Positions 48,120 to 56,341 of a stretch of DNA of 64,000 nucleotides are shown here, one piece after another. Within the stretch, counting starts at the first letter, position 1. The number at the start of each line of letters is the position of its first letter. This DNA is from Terriglobia bacterium. GTDB taxonomy: Bacteria; Acidobacteriota; Terriglobia; Bryobacterales; Bryobacteraceae. Made by a program: the position numbers and the translations under genes. A model generated the notes under the pieces. The model was not told the DNA's origin. It did not search any database and was given only the letters and a program-made list of their open reading frames with translations. Location: assembly GCA_020073615.1 (NCBI GenBank), contig JAIQEX010000008.1, positions 1 to 64,000 of the forward strand. Direction: 5' to 3'.

Positions 48120-48623
48120 TTATCGGGTCTCCTGAGCGGCGGACAGTCGCAGTTCCATTGCCAGCGCGCCTTCCAGTTCCAGCAGGCGCTTTTTCAGCGG
48201 GAGGCCGCCGCCGTAGCCGACCAGGCTGCCGCCGGCGCCGATCACGCGGTGGCACGGGACCACGATGGGGATAGGGTTGGCTCCGTTGGCCGCTCCCACC
48301 GCGCGCACGGCTTTGGGCGACCCGATGGCGGCGGCGATTTGCGAGTAGCTGCGCGTTTCGCCATAGGGGATGGTCACCAGTTGGCGCCATACACGCTTCT
48401 GGAAATCCGTGCCCTGGAGGTCGAGCAGCAGGCGGAATTCGCGCAGTTCACCGGCGAAATAGGCCCGCAACTGGCGCACCGCTTCCCGCAGTACGGGATT
48501 GCCGTCGTTTCGGACACCGCCCGGCGCGGACGCATCCCATGTGATGGCGCGCAGGCCCGACGGGCTGGCAACCAGCAGCAGATTCAACCCGTCTACCACG
48601 GTAGCCTCGGCGAATTCGAGCAC
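48120..48623 (-). CDS. ogt: Methylated-DNA--protein-cysteine methyltransferase (Ogt/MGMT)
   Basis: It removes alkyl groups from O6-alkylguanine in DNA by a suicide transfer to its own cysteine. The 167-residue protein has FQKRVWRQLVTIPYGETRSY, the HTH-bearing DNA-binding part, and the acceptor site IPIVVPCHRVIGAGG with Cys near residue 129, then LVGYGGGLPLKKRLLELE. The start is GTG at 48623. A perfect palindrome and a TATTAT box lie just upstream, so it may be autoregulated or transcribed with almost no leader. Confidence 0.93.
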   Translation of the reverse strand: MLEFAEATVVDGLNLLLVASPSGLRAITWDASAPGGVRNDGNPVLREAVRQLRAYFAGELREFRLLLDLQGTDFQKRVWRQLVTIPYGETRSYSQIAAAIGSPKAVRAVGAANGANPIPIVVPCHRVIGAGGSLVGYGGGLPLKKRLLELEGALAMELRLSAAQETR

Positions 48624-48643
48624 TATGACAGTGTGTCATAATA
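48624..48643 (-). promoter_or_regulatory. Palindrome and -10 box at the ogt start
   Basis: TATGACA (48624-48630) and TGTCATA (48634-48640) form a perfect inverted repeat around GTG, starting one base from the ogt start codon. On the minus strand TATTAT (48638-48643) reads as a -10 box, so the start point would fall inside the palindrome. This could be a repressor or activator site. Confidence 0.4.
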
Positions 48644-48716
48644 CGGTGCTGTCCGGATGCGCAGCACAGATTCTAGCACCGCTGTTTTTTCGATGCGGCC
48701 GAAAGGAATCACCTGA

Positions 48717-48722
48717 TATAAT
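48717..48722 (+). promoter_or_regulatory. Consensus -10 box for ispH
   Basis: A perfect TATAAT lies 17 bases before the ATG at 48740. It overlaps the TTG at 48722, which rules that out as the start. No good -35 was found. Confidence 0.5.
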
Positions 48723-48739
48723 TGAAAACATTCGCCTCT

Positions 48740-49711
48740 ATGCCCTTAAAGCCTTTTGCACGCAATGATGGCGCGGACAAGAAAATCTTCCTGCTCAAAC
48801 CGCGGGGCTTTTGCGCCGGGGTGGTCCGGGCGATCGATGTGGTGAAGATCGCGCTGGATCTGTACGGTCCGCCGGTGTATGTCCGGAAGGAGATCGTACA
48901 CAACAAGCACGTGGTGGACGAGCTGCGCGAGGCGGGCGCGATCTTCGTGGAAGAACTGGACGAAGTTCCGGCCGGGGCGCGGGCGATCTTCAGCGCGCAT
49001 GGCGTGGCGCCCGCGGTGCGCAGGCAGGCCAAAGAGCGGCGGCTCGATGTCATTGACGCCACCTGCCCGCTGGTCACTAAGGTGCACCTGGAAGCGGTGC
49101 GGTTTGCGCGCGATGGTTACAGCATCGTACTGATCGGGCACAAGGACCACGATGAGGTGATCGGCACGCTGGGCGAAGTGCCCGACCGCAGCTACCTGGT
49201 GGAGACGGTGGACGACGTGGACACGCTGGAGCTTTCCGACCCCACGCGCGTACGGTACCTGACCCAGACCACGCTCAGCCTGGACGAAACACGCGACATC
49301 ATCACGCGGCTGAAGGAGCGGTTTCCGATGGTCGAAGGGCCGCCCGCGCAGGACATCTGCTATGCCACGGAGAACCGGCAGATGGCCGTGAAGGCGGTAT
49401 CGGCGGCGGTGGATCTGCTGCTGGTGGTGGGCTCGCAAAACAGCTCGAACTCCAAGCGGCTGGTGGAGGTGGGCGACAATTTCGGCGTCCGTTCCTACCT
49501 GGTGAACGACCGCAACGACGTCGATGCCGCCTGGCTCGACGGGGTGAGGAACGTGGCCGTGACGGCCGGAGCTTCGGCCCCCGAGCACCTCGTATTGGAG
49601 CTCATCGAATTTCTGCGCGGGATGGGATTCCACCAGATGGAGGAGATTGAACTGGTGGATGAGGACGTGCGTTTTTCGTTGCCCGCGGAGTTGACCGTCT
49701 CAATCCGATGA
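48740..49711 (+). CDS. ispH: 4-hydroxy-3-methylbut-2-enyl diphosphate reductase
   Basis: This last enzyme of the MEP pathway reduces HMBPP to IPP and DMAPP with a 4Fe-4S cluster. The three cluster cysteines are in PRGFCAGVVRA, DATCPLVTKVH and QDICYATENRQ; other family motifs are HNKHVVDELRE, SAHGV, TQTTLS and VVGSQNSSNS. ATG at 48740 gives 323 residues. The stop overlaps the squalene-hopene cyclase ATG (49708-49711), so isoprenoid supply and hopanoid synthesis are coupled in one transcript. Confidence 0.95.
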   Translation: MPLKPFARNDGADKKIFLLKPRGFCAGVVRAIDVVKIALDLYGPPVYVRKEIVHNKHVVDELREAGAIFVEELDEVPAGARAIFSAHGVAPAVRRQAKERRLDVIDATCPLVTKVHLEAVRFARDGYSIVLIGHKDHDEVIGTLGEVPDRSYLVETVDDVDTLELSDPTRVRYLTQTTLSLDETRDIITRLKERFPMVEGPPAQDICYATENRQMAVKAVSAAVDLLLVVGSQNSSNSKRLVEVGDNFGVRSYLVNDRNDVDAAWLDGVRNVAVTAGASAPEHLVLELIEFLRGMGFHQMEEIELVDEDVRFSLPAELTVSIR

Positions 49712-51633
49712 GCGCGACATTTCAAGTGCGGAGCACGCTGGAGCCGGCCGCCGAACACGCGCGGCGGCGCGCGGCGGAGTATCTGGCCGGCCTGGCAGCG
49801 CGCGATGGGCACTGGTGCGCGGAGCTGACCGCCGACACCACGCTCGAGTCCGATTACATCCTCTTCCAGCTCTGGCTGTATCCGCCGCAGGACGGGCGGT
49901 GGGAGCCGGAAACGCGGCCGTCCATCGACAAGGCGGTGCGCTCGATTCTCGACCGGCAGCTTTCCGACGGCGGGTTCAACATCCACCGCGGCGGGCCGGC
50001 GGAAGTCAGCGCGTCGGTGAAGGCCTACTTCGCGCTGAAGTTGGCGGGCATGGCGGCGGACGATCCGCGCATGTCGCTGCTCGGGCGCCGCATTCTGGAG
50101 CTGGGCGGCATCCAGGCGGCCAACAGCTACGTCAAAGTCAACCTCAGCCTGTTCGATCTCTATCCGCGGCAATACTGCCCCAGCATTCCGCCGGAAGTGG
50201 TGCTGCTGCCGTTCGACTTTCTGTACCAGATGTCGGCCTGGACGCGCGCCATCGTGGTGTCGCTCGGCATCGTGCATGCCGCCAACCCGCGGCGTCCGGT
50301 TCCCGCGGGCTTCAACCTGGATGAGATCTGGCTGCCGGGCGTGAGCCCCGCGTTTCACTGGGACTACCGGTGGCTCACCTGGCACAATTTCTTTCTGGCG
50401 GTGGACCGGCTGCTGAAATGGTGGGAGCGCCGCGGGTCGCGCGCGCTGCGGCGAAGGGCCATCGAGAAAGCGCGCGACTGGATGGTGGAGCGGCTGCACC
50501 ATTCCGACGGTCTGGGAGCCATCTATCCGCCCATGATGTACTCGGTGATGGCGCTCGACGTGTTGGGCTACGCCGCGGACGATCCACTGCGCCAGGAAGC
50601 CTTGCGCCAGTTCAACAGCTTGTCGGTGGACGACGGCCGCCGGTTCTTCTTCCAGCCGTGTTTTTCTCCGGTGTGGGATACGGCCATCGCGGCCTACGCG
50701 CTGGGCCAGAGCGACCCCGAGAACCCCGCGGTGGAGCGCGCGGCCGATTGGCTGCTGGCGCGCGAGATCCGGCGCAAGGGCGACTGGTCGGTAAAGCGTC
50801 CCAAGACCGAGCCCTCGGGCTGGGCCTTCGAGTACGCCAACGAGTTTTATCCGGACATCGACGATACCGCCATGGTGGTGCTGGCGCTGAGCGAGGCGCG
50901 GGCTGCCGACCGGGCGGCGCAGAGAGCCTGCCACAAGCGGGCGCTCGACTGGCTGCTGGACATGCAATCGAGCGATGGCGGATGGGCCGCCTTCGACGCC
51001 GACAACAACTGGGAATTTCTGCGCAACGTGCCCTTCGCCGATCACAACGCCATGCTCGACCCCACCTGCCCGGATATCACCGGGCGTGTGCTGGAAGCGC
51101 TGGCGGCGCACGGCATGGGGCGCAACTATCGCGCCGTGCGGCGCGGCGTGGAGTGGCTGGTCCGCCACCAGCAGGCCGACGGAAGCTGGTACGGCCGCTG
51201 GGGGGTGGCGTACATTTACGGCACCTGTTTCGCCCTGCGCGGGCTGGCGGCCTCGGGCGAGAGCGACCGCGAGGTGCACGTGCTGCGCGCCGGCGAGTGG
51301 CTGCGCTCCATACAGAATGCCGACGGCGGGTGGGGCGAAAGCTGCGCCAGCTACGACCGGCAGGTTTACACCGGCGCCCAGAGTACGCCGTCGCAGACTG
51401 CGTGGGCCATCCTGGGGCTGATCGCCGGGGGCGATGCCGACAGCCTGAGCGTGCGCCACGGCATCGAATATCTGCTCGAAACCCAGCGCCCCGATGGGAG
51501 CTGGGAAGAGGAATTGGCTACCGGGACCGGGTTCCCCAAGGTGTTCTACCTGAATTACCACTTGTACAAGGATTATTTTCCGCTGCTCGCGTTGTCTTCC
51601 TTCGTGAAGGCCCGGGCCAACTCGCTTGGATAA
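49708..51633 (+). CDS. shc: Squalene-hopene cyclase
   Basis: It cyclises squalene to hopene at the membrane. The 641-residue length is normal. The catalytic DxDD motif appears in YPDIDDTAMVV near residue 390, and QW repeats are clear: QSSDGGWAAFDADNN, QQADGSWYGRWG, QNADGGWGESCASYD and QRPDGSWEEE. The N-terminal TLESDYILFQLWL and LYPRQYCP lines are also family features. It overlaps ispH by four bases and is followed at once by hpnH. Confidence 0.95.
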   Translation: MSATFQVRSTLEPAAEHARRRAAEYLAGLAARDGHWCAELTADTTLESDYILFQLWLYPPQDGRWEPETRPSIDKAVRSILDRQLSDGGFNIHRGGPAEVSASVKAYFALKLAGMAADDPRMSLLGRRILELGGIQAANSYVKVNLSLFDLYPRQYCPSIPPEVVLLPFDFLYQMSAWTRAIVVSLGIVHAANPRRPVPAGFNLDEIWLPGVSPAFHWDYRWLTWHNFFLAVDRLLKWWERRGSRALRRRAIEKARDWMVERLHHSDGLGAIYPPMMYSVMALDVLGYAADDPLRQEALRQFNSLSVDDGRRFFFQPCFSPVWDTAIAAYALGQSDPENPAVERAADWLLAREIRRKGDWSVKRPKTEPSGWAFEYANEFYPDIDDTAMVVLALSEARAADRAAQRACHKRALDWLLDMQSSDGGWAAFDADNNWEFLRNVPFADHNAMLDPTCPDITGRVLEALAAHGMGRNYRAVRRGVEWLVRHQQADGSWYGRWGVAYIYGTCFALRGLAASGESDREVHVLRAGEWLRSIQNADGGWGESCASYDRQVYTGAQSTPSQTAWAILGLIAGGDADSLSVRHGIEYLLETQRPDGSWEEELATGTGFPKVFYLNYHLYKDYFPLLALSSFVKARANSLG

Positions 51634-51637
51634 GTTT

Positions 51638-52744
51638 ATGAAATTTCCCCTCGCCATGACCGCCGGCCTCGCGCGCTACATTTTCAAGAACAAGCGGCAC
51701 CCGCGCCCGGAGTGGCAGAAGAACGCCGCCGCCGCGCCGGACGCCGCCAACCCGTTCCGCATCCTGCCTCCCAAGACCGGCGAGAAGCGCCGGCCGCATC
51801 CCATGATTGGCAAGCGGTTTCCGATCGTGCTCATGCTCGAGCCGCTGCACGCCTGCAACCTGACGTGCACCGGCTGCGGGCGCATCCGCGAGTACGAAAG
51901 CACCATCACGGAGCGCGTGCCGCTCGAAGAGTGCCTGCTCGCGGTGGAGGAATGCGGCGCCCCGGTGGTCTCGATTTGCGGCGGCGAGCCCATGATGTAT
52001 CCCCAGATCGGCGAGCTGGCGGCGGGCATCCTGGAGCGCAACCGGCACATCTACCTGTGCACCAACGGCATGTTCATCCGCAAGCGCCTCCACGAATTCT
52101 CGCCCGACTGGCGCTTCTACTTCAACGTGCACCTGGACGGCATGGAGAAGACGCACGACATCTGCGTGGAGCAGGAGGGTGTGTTCCGCAAGGCCATCGA
52201 CGGCATCCGGGCCGCCAAGGCCGCGGGCTTCCAGGTGTGTACCAACACCACCGTCTACAAAGAGACGGACATGCGCGAGATCGAGGAGCTGTTCGAGTAT
52301 CTGAAGCAATTCGGCGTGGACGGCCACCAGATCGCGCCGGCCTACGGGTATTCGGCGGTGAACGACCGCGAAATATTCCTGACGCGCGACGATGTGCACG
52401 AGAAGTTCAAGGACATCGACCGGCTGGCGAAGAAGTACGCCCTGCGGCAGACGCCCATCTACCTGGAGTTTCTCAAGGGCGAGCGCGAGTTGCCCTGTAC
52501 GGCCTGGGGCAACCCCACCTACAACGTGAAGGGGTGGAAGGGGCCGTGCTACCTGATCACCGACGGGCACTACAAGACCTTCGAAGGCCTGATGACGCAG
52601 ACTCCCTGGGAGAGCTACGGCCACGGCAACGATCCGCGCTGCGAGCACTGCATGGTGCACTGCGGGTTCGAGCCCTCGGCCGCGCTGGGCATCAACGTGG
52701 GCCTGGCGGACAATTTGAAGATGCTGGCATGGACGCTGCGCTAG
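51638..52744 (+). CDS. hpnH: Hopanoid biosynthesis radical SAM protein HpnH
   Basis: HpnH joins the adenosyl radical to hopene to make adenosylhopane, the first step of side-chain extension. The radical-SAM cluster motif is CNLTCTGCG (Cys-x3-Cys-x2-Cys, about residues 72-79), with CGGEPMM, NVHLDGMEKTHD and a Cys-rich end RCEHCMVHCGFEPS. ATG at 51638 follows GGATAAG; the TTG at 51626 is less likely. The length of 368 residues is normal. It lies four bases after shc; downstream, a toxin-antitoxin pair interrupts the run. Confidence 0.94.
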   Translation: MKFPLAMTAGLARYIFKNKRHPRPEWQKNAAAAPDAANPFRILPPKTGEKRRPHPMIGKRFPIVLMLEPLHACNLTCTGCGRIREYESTITERVPLEECLLAVEECGAPVVSICGGEPMMYPQIGELAAGILERNRHIYLCTNGMFIRKRLHEFSPDWRFYFNVHLDGMEKTHDICVEQEGVFRKAIDGIRAAKAAGFQVCTNTTVYKETDMREIEELFEYLKQFGVDGHQIAPAYGYSAVNDREIFLTRDDVHEKFKDIDRLAKKYALRQTPIYLEFLKGERELPCTAWGNPTYNVKGWKGPCYLITDGHYKTFEGLMTQTPWESYGHGNDPRCEHCMVHCGFEPSAALGINVGLADNLKMLAWTLR

Positions 52745-52774
52745 AGGCATTCCTGCCTGTGTAGGGTTCGATTC

Positions 52775-53041
52775 ATGAGCATCCATATCGAGCTGACACC
52801 GGATCTCGAAGCCGATCTGGCAGCCCAAGCCGCCAAATCGGGAATCGCGCTCTCCGATTACATCCGAACTGTGTTGCTACACCACGTCGCCCCCGCAGAG
52901 ATCCGCCCTCTGACCCTGACTCCTGCTGAGCGTGCGCGGGCCTTTGAGGAATGGGTACGCGAATTTCCTTACCGCAGGACAAAGCCCCTCCCTGATGAGG
53001 CCATCCAACGTGAGAGTTTTTATCGTCCAGACGACGAGTAG
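52775..53041 (+). CDS. Ribbon-helix-helix-like antitoxin
   Basis: The 88-residue protein starts SIHIELTPDLEADLAAQAAK and SGIALSDYIRTVLLH, a pattern like ribbon-helix-helix antitoxin N-termini, and continues with an acidic/arginine-rich tail (TPAERARAFEEWVREF) that would wrap the toxin. It is followed after three bases by a PIN-domain gene, which makes a VapBC-type unit very likely. It probably represses its own promoter. The pair sits inside the hopanoid cluster between hpnH and hpnA. Confidence 0.75.
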   Translation: MSIHIELTPDLEADLAAQAAKSGIALSDYIRTVLLHHVAPAEIRPLTLTPAERARAFEEWVREFPYRRTKPLPDEAIQRESFYRPDDE

Positions 53042-53044
53042 CGG

Positions 53045-53482
53045 ATGGATCATCTGGTGGACACAAACGTCCTTTTGCGTAGCGTAGATCGCACTCACGC
53101 GATGCACAAGGAAGCCGTTGCGGCGCTCACAACGCTGCTCAACGTTGGGGAGGCGCTTTGTTTCACACCGCAAAACATGATCGAATTCTGGAGCGCCTGC
53201 ACGAGACCGGTGGATCGCAATGGATTAGGGTTGTTACCCCGTGAAGCCGATATAGAAGCGTCACGTCTGGAGAAGATTTTGACTTTGCTGCCGGACAATC
53301 CCTCGGTATATCCGGAGTGGCGGCGCCTGGTGGTGGCCCATGGCGTTTCCGGCGTGCAAGTCCATGATGCCCGACTGGTTGCCGCCATGAGTATCTACAA
53401 CGTCAAGAACATTCTCACGTTCAACGGCCGTGATTTCGCACGGTACCCCAATATCGGTGTATCCATCCGCACGATGTCTTGA
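53045..53482 (+). CDS. vapC: PIN-domain toxin, VapC-like
   Basis: The 145-residue ribonuclease-like toxin carries the four acidic residues of the PIN fold in order: HLVDTNVLL (Asp near 6), NMIEFWSACTR (Glu near 47), VHDARLVAAM (Asp near 105) and FNGRDFARY (Asp near 127). It would cleave RNA, probably tRNA or rRNA, when freed from its antitoxin. The gene is three bases downstream of the RHH-like antitoxin. It is more AT-rich than the flanking hopanoid genes, consistent with later insertion. Confidence 0.85.
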   Translation: MDHLVDTNVLLRSVDRTHAMHKEAVAALTTLLNVGEALCFTPQNMIEFWSACTRPVDRNGLGLLPREADIEASRLEKILTLLPDNPSVYPEWRRLVVAHGVSGVQVHDARLVAAMSIYNVKNILTFNGRDFARYPNIGVSIRTMS

Positions 53483-53586
53483 AGAGTAACTCGACATAGC
53501 TGAGAAACGTGACTGTCTGTATGGTTGAAACACTACACTTTGGAGCGGCGCGGACCTTTGGCGAATCGCAGCTTGCCGGCTTCGTT

Positions 53587-53592
53587 TAGAAT
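53587..53592 (+). promoter_or_regulatory. -10 box for hpnA, probably leaderless
   Basis: TAGAAT ends four bases before the ATG at 53597, so a transcript would start at or inside the start codon. It gives hpnA its own promoter downstream of the toxin-antitoxin insertion. Confidence 0.45.
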
Positions 53593-53596
53593 CTGA

Positions 53597-54571
53597 ATGA
53601 AACCCGCCCTGGTCACCGGCGCTTCCGGGTTTCTGGGATGGCACGTGGCGCGCGTTCTTCTGGAGCGGGGCTACGCGGTGCGCGCGCTGGTGCGGGCGGG
53701 AAGCCGCGTCGATTCCCTCGATGTGGAGCTCGTCACCGGCGATCTGCGCGATGTGGCATCGGTCGAGCGCGCCACCCGCGGGTGCGGGCTGGTTTTTCAC
53801 GTTGCCGCCGATTACCGGCTGTGGGCCAGAGATCCGCGCGAGTTGTACCGCTCCAATGTCGAGGGCACGCGTCATGTGCTGCAGGCCGCGAAGGACGCGG
53901 GCGTGGAGCGCGTGGTGTATACCAGCACGGTGGGCGCCATCGGCATCCCGCACGATGGCATAGGCGACGAGACCACGCCGGTCGCGCTCGAAGACATGGC
54001 GGGCGACTACAAGCGCTCGAAGTTTCTGGCCGAGCAGGCGGCGCTGGAATTTGCGCGCGCCGGATTGCCGGTGGTGATCGTCAACCCCACGGCGCCGGTG
54101 GGGGATCACGACGTGAAGCCGACGCCCACCGGCAAGATGGTGGCGGATTTCCTGGCGGGCGCCATGCCGGCGTTCATCGACACCGGTCTCAACGTGGTGG
54201 ATGTGCGCGATGTCGCCCAGGGGCACCTGCTGGCCTGCGAGCGGGGCAGGGTGGGCGAGCGGTACATCCTGGGCTCGGAAAATTTGACGCTGGCGCAGAT
54301 TCTGCAGAAGCTGGCGGCGATTACCGGCCGGCGGGCACCCACCATGCGGCTTCCCTATGCCGTGGCGTACTGCGCCGGGGTGTGCAGCACGGCGTGGGCC
54401 GGCGTGACGGGCGTGCCGCCGCGCGTGCCTCTGGAGGCCGTGCGCATGGCCCGCAAGAAGATGTGGGTGACGCATGAGAAGGCGCGGCGCGAGCTGGGCT
54501 TCGAGCCGCGTCCGGCGGAGGCGGCACTGCGGCGCGCGGTGGAGTGGTTCAGCCGGGCGGTGGCGGCATGA
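53597..54571 (+). CDS. hpnA: Hopanoid-associated sugar epimerase HpnA
   Basis: The 324-residue extended SDR has ALVTGASGFLGWHVARVLLE, VFHVAADYRLWARDP, YTSTVGAIG and the catalytic YKRSKFLAE (Tyr-x3-Lys). NPTAPVGDHDVKPTPTG is typical of HpnA, which is found in hopanoid clusters and thought to act on the sugar-derived side chain. Its stop overlaps the hpnG start (ATGA at 54568-54571). It has its own predicted -10 box, so the second half of the cluster is probably transcribed from here. Confidence 0.92.
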   Translation: MKPALVTGASGFLGWHVARVLLERGYAVRALVRAGSRVDSLDVELVTGDLRDVASVERATRGCGLVFHVAADYRLWARDPRELYRSNVEGTRHVLQAAKDAGVERVVYTSTVGAIGIPHDGIGDETTPVALEDMAGDYKRSKFLAEQAALEFARAGLPVVIVNPTAPVGDHDVKPTPTGKMVADFLAGAMPAFIDTGLNVVDVRDVAQGHLLACERGRVGERYILGSENLTLAQILQKLAAITGRRAPTMRLPYAVAYCAGVCSTAWAGVTGVPPRVPLEAVRMARKKMWVTHEKARRELGFEPRPAEAALRRAVEWFSRAVAA

Positions 54572-55263
54572 AGCTGCTGGTAGTGGCGGCCGACCGCATG
54601 GAATGCAGGGGCATTCTGGCGCGCGCCCAGCGGCAGTGCCCGGCGGCGGTGCGCGCGGATTGGGCGCGGCTGGTGCGGCTGGGCGGCCATGAGATCCTGC
54701 TGGTGGCCAATGGCGTGGGGGCCAAACGCGCGGCCGCGGCGGTGGATGCGGCGATCGAGAGCTTCCGGCCGGACGCCATCGTCAGCACGGGGTTCTGCGG
54801 CGCGCTGGCTCCGGAGCTGGCGGTAGGCGACGTGGTGGTCGGCACGGCGATTGCGGGCGCAGATCGGAATTATCCGGGCCGGCCGGTGGCCAGCCGTCTG
54901 GCGCACCATAGCGGCACGGTCTGCTCCATCGACCACGTGGCGCGGAGCGCGGAAGAGAAGCGGCGCCTGGGCGGCGGGGGAGCGATCGCCGTGGAAATGG
55001 AAGCCGCGGGGGTGGCCGCGCGGGCGCAGGCGCTGGGCCTGCCCTTTTACTGCGTGCGATCGGTAACGGACCTGGCCGGAGAGACCATGGTTAACGATTT
55101 CAATTCGGCCCTCCGTTCCGACGGCCATTTCGATACAATGGTTATTCTTACGCGTATTTTGCAGCAACCGTCGCGCCGCTTGCCGGAACTGTTCCGGCTG
55201 CGAAAACGTTGCCGCCGGGCAGCGCACACACTGGGAGAGTTTTTTGCCGATTGCCGATTGTGA
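54568..55263 (+). CDS. hpnG: Hopanoid nucleoside phosphorylase HpnG
   Basis: HpnG releases adenine from adenosylhopane, giving (phospho)ribosylhopane. The 231-residue protein has the nucleoside-phosphorylase fold: STGFCGALAPELAVGDVVVG, CSIDHVARSAEEKR and the substrate-holding AIAVEMEAAGVAARA, then CVRSVTDLAGETM. It overlaps hpnA by four bases. Its end overlaps the next dehydrogenase if that gene starts at TTG 55244, which suggests coupled expression of the two. Confidence 0.9.
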   Translation: MKLLVVAADRMECRGILARAQRQCPAAVRADWARLVRLGGHEILLVANGVGAKRAAAAVDAAIESFRPDAIVSTGFCGALAPELAVGDVVVGTAIAGADRNYPGRPVASRLAHHSGTVCSIDHVARSAEEKRRLGGGGAIAVEMEAAGVAARAQALGLPFYCVRSVTDLAGETMVNDFNSALRSDGHFDTMVILTRILQQPSRRLPELFRLRKRCRRAAHTLGEFFADCRL

Positions 55264-56341
55264 CTTAGGCGCCATCCCCGAAACCATGCACGCGGCGGTA
55301 TATCGCGGCCGGAGTGTGGTCAGCGTGGAGGAAGTGCCCACCCCCGAGATCGGACCGGGCGAAATCCTAATCCGCGTGGAAGCCTGCGGCATCTGCCACA
55401 CCGATCTCAAAAAGATCGAGCACAACCTGCTCGAGCCGCCGCGCATCTACGGGCATGAGACGGCGGGGGTGGTGGCGGCGGTGGGCGCGCGCGTCGCGCG
55501 GTTCCGGCCGGGCGACCGGGTAGTGGCCTTCCATCACATTCCATGCCTGGAGTGCTTCTATTGCCGGCGCAAGAACTTTGCGCAGTGCGCGGTGTACAAG
55601 AAGGTCGGCATCACCGCCGGCTTCGAACCGGCAGGCGGCGGATTCGCCCAGTATGTCCGCGTGATGGACTGGATCGTCGAGCGCGGCGTGGAGAAGATCC
55701 CCGACGGGGTCTCGTTCGAGCGCGCCACGCTGGTGGAGCCGCTCAACACCTGTCTGAAGGCGGTGACGCAGTGCGACCCGCAGCCGGAGGAGTTCGTGGC
55801 TATCCTGGGGCAAGGGCCCATCGGGCTGATGTTTACCATGCTGACGCACCGCACCGGCGCGCGCATCGCGGCCACCGATACCATCGGCGAGCGCCGGGAG
55901 ATTGCGGCGCGCTGCGGCGCGGAGTTCGCGTGGGACCCGCGCACCGTGGATGTCCCCGCGGAAATCAAACGGCTCACCGGCGGGCGCGGCGCCGACCTGG
56001 TAATTGTCGCGGCATCGGCCGCGGGGATTGTGGATCAGGCGATCGCCTGCTCGCGCCCCGGCTCGCGCATCCTGCTTTTCGCGCAGACCTCCGCCACGGA
56101 ACGGATCGAGGCGTCGGGGGCCGACATCTGCGTGGGCGAGCGCACCCTGTTCGGGTGCTATAGTGCTTCGGTGGAACTACAAAGCGAGTCCGCGCATCTG
56201 GTATTTGGCGGCGAACTACCGGTGGAGGAGCTGATCTCTCACCGCCTGCCTTTGGTTAAAATCCGTTCAGGATTCGATTTGGCATTGCATCCAGGACCTA
56301 AATCGTTGAAAATAATCGTTCAGCCACAGAGGTGGTCATAG
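55244..56341 (+). CDS. Zinc-dependent alcohol dehydrogenase (MDR), polyol-DH-like, in hopanoid cluster
   Basis: The 365-residue MDR protein has catalytic-zinc residues in CGICHTDLKK and GHETAGVVAAVG, the Glu in VEPLNTCLKA, structural-zinc cysteines in PCLECFYCRRKNFAQC, and a coenzyme motif GQGPIGLMF. The VEPL glutamate is as in sorbitol and threonine dehydrogenases. TTG at 55244 follows GGGAGA at a good distance and overlaps the hpnG end by 20 bases; ATG at 55286 has no ribosome site. Co-location suggests action on a hopanoid sugar side chain, but this is inference. Confidence 0.85.
   Translation: MPIADCDLGAIPETMHAAVYRGRSVVSVEEVPTPEIGPGEILIRVEACGICHTDLKKIEHNLLEPPRIYGHETAGVVAAVGARVARFRPGDRVVAFHHIPCLECFYCRRKNFAQCAVYKKVGITAGFEPAGGGFAQYVRVMDWIVERGVEKIPDGVSFERATLVEPLNTCLKAVTQCDPQPEEFVAILGQGPIGLMFTMLTHRTGARIAATDTIGERREIAARCGAEFAWDPRTVDVPAEIKRLTGGRGADLVIVAASAAGIVDQAIACSRPGSRILLFAQTSATERIEASGADICVGERTLFGCYSASVELQSESAHLVFGGELPVEELISHRLPLVKIRSGFDLALHPGPKSLKIIVQPQRWS

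Noticed and set aside
49495-51657. 720-residue open frame on the minus strand
   Set aside because: Antisense shadow of shc and the ispH end; composition is typical of reverse-strand translation.
52764-52776. GGGTTCGATTCAT looks like a tRNA T-arm
   Set aside because: No D-arm, anticodon arm or acceptor stem fits; the upstream bases are the hpnH coding end.
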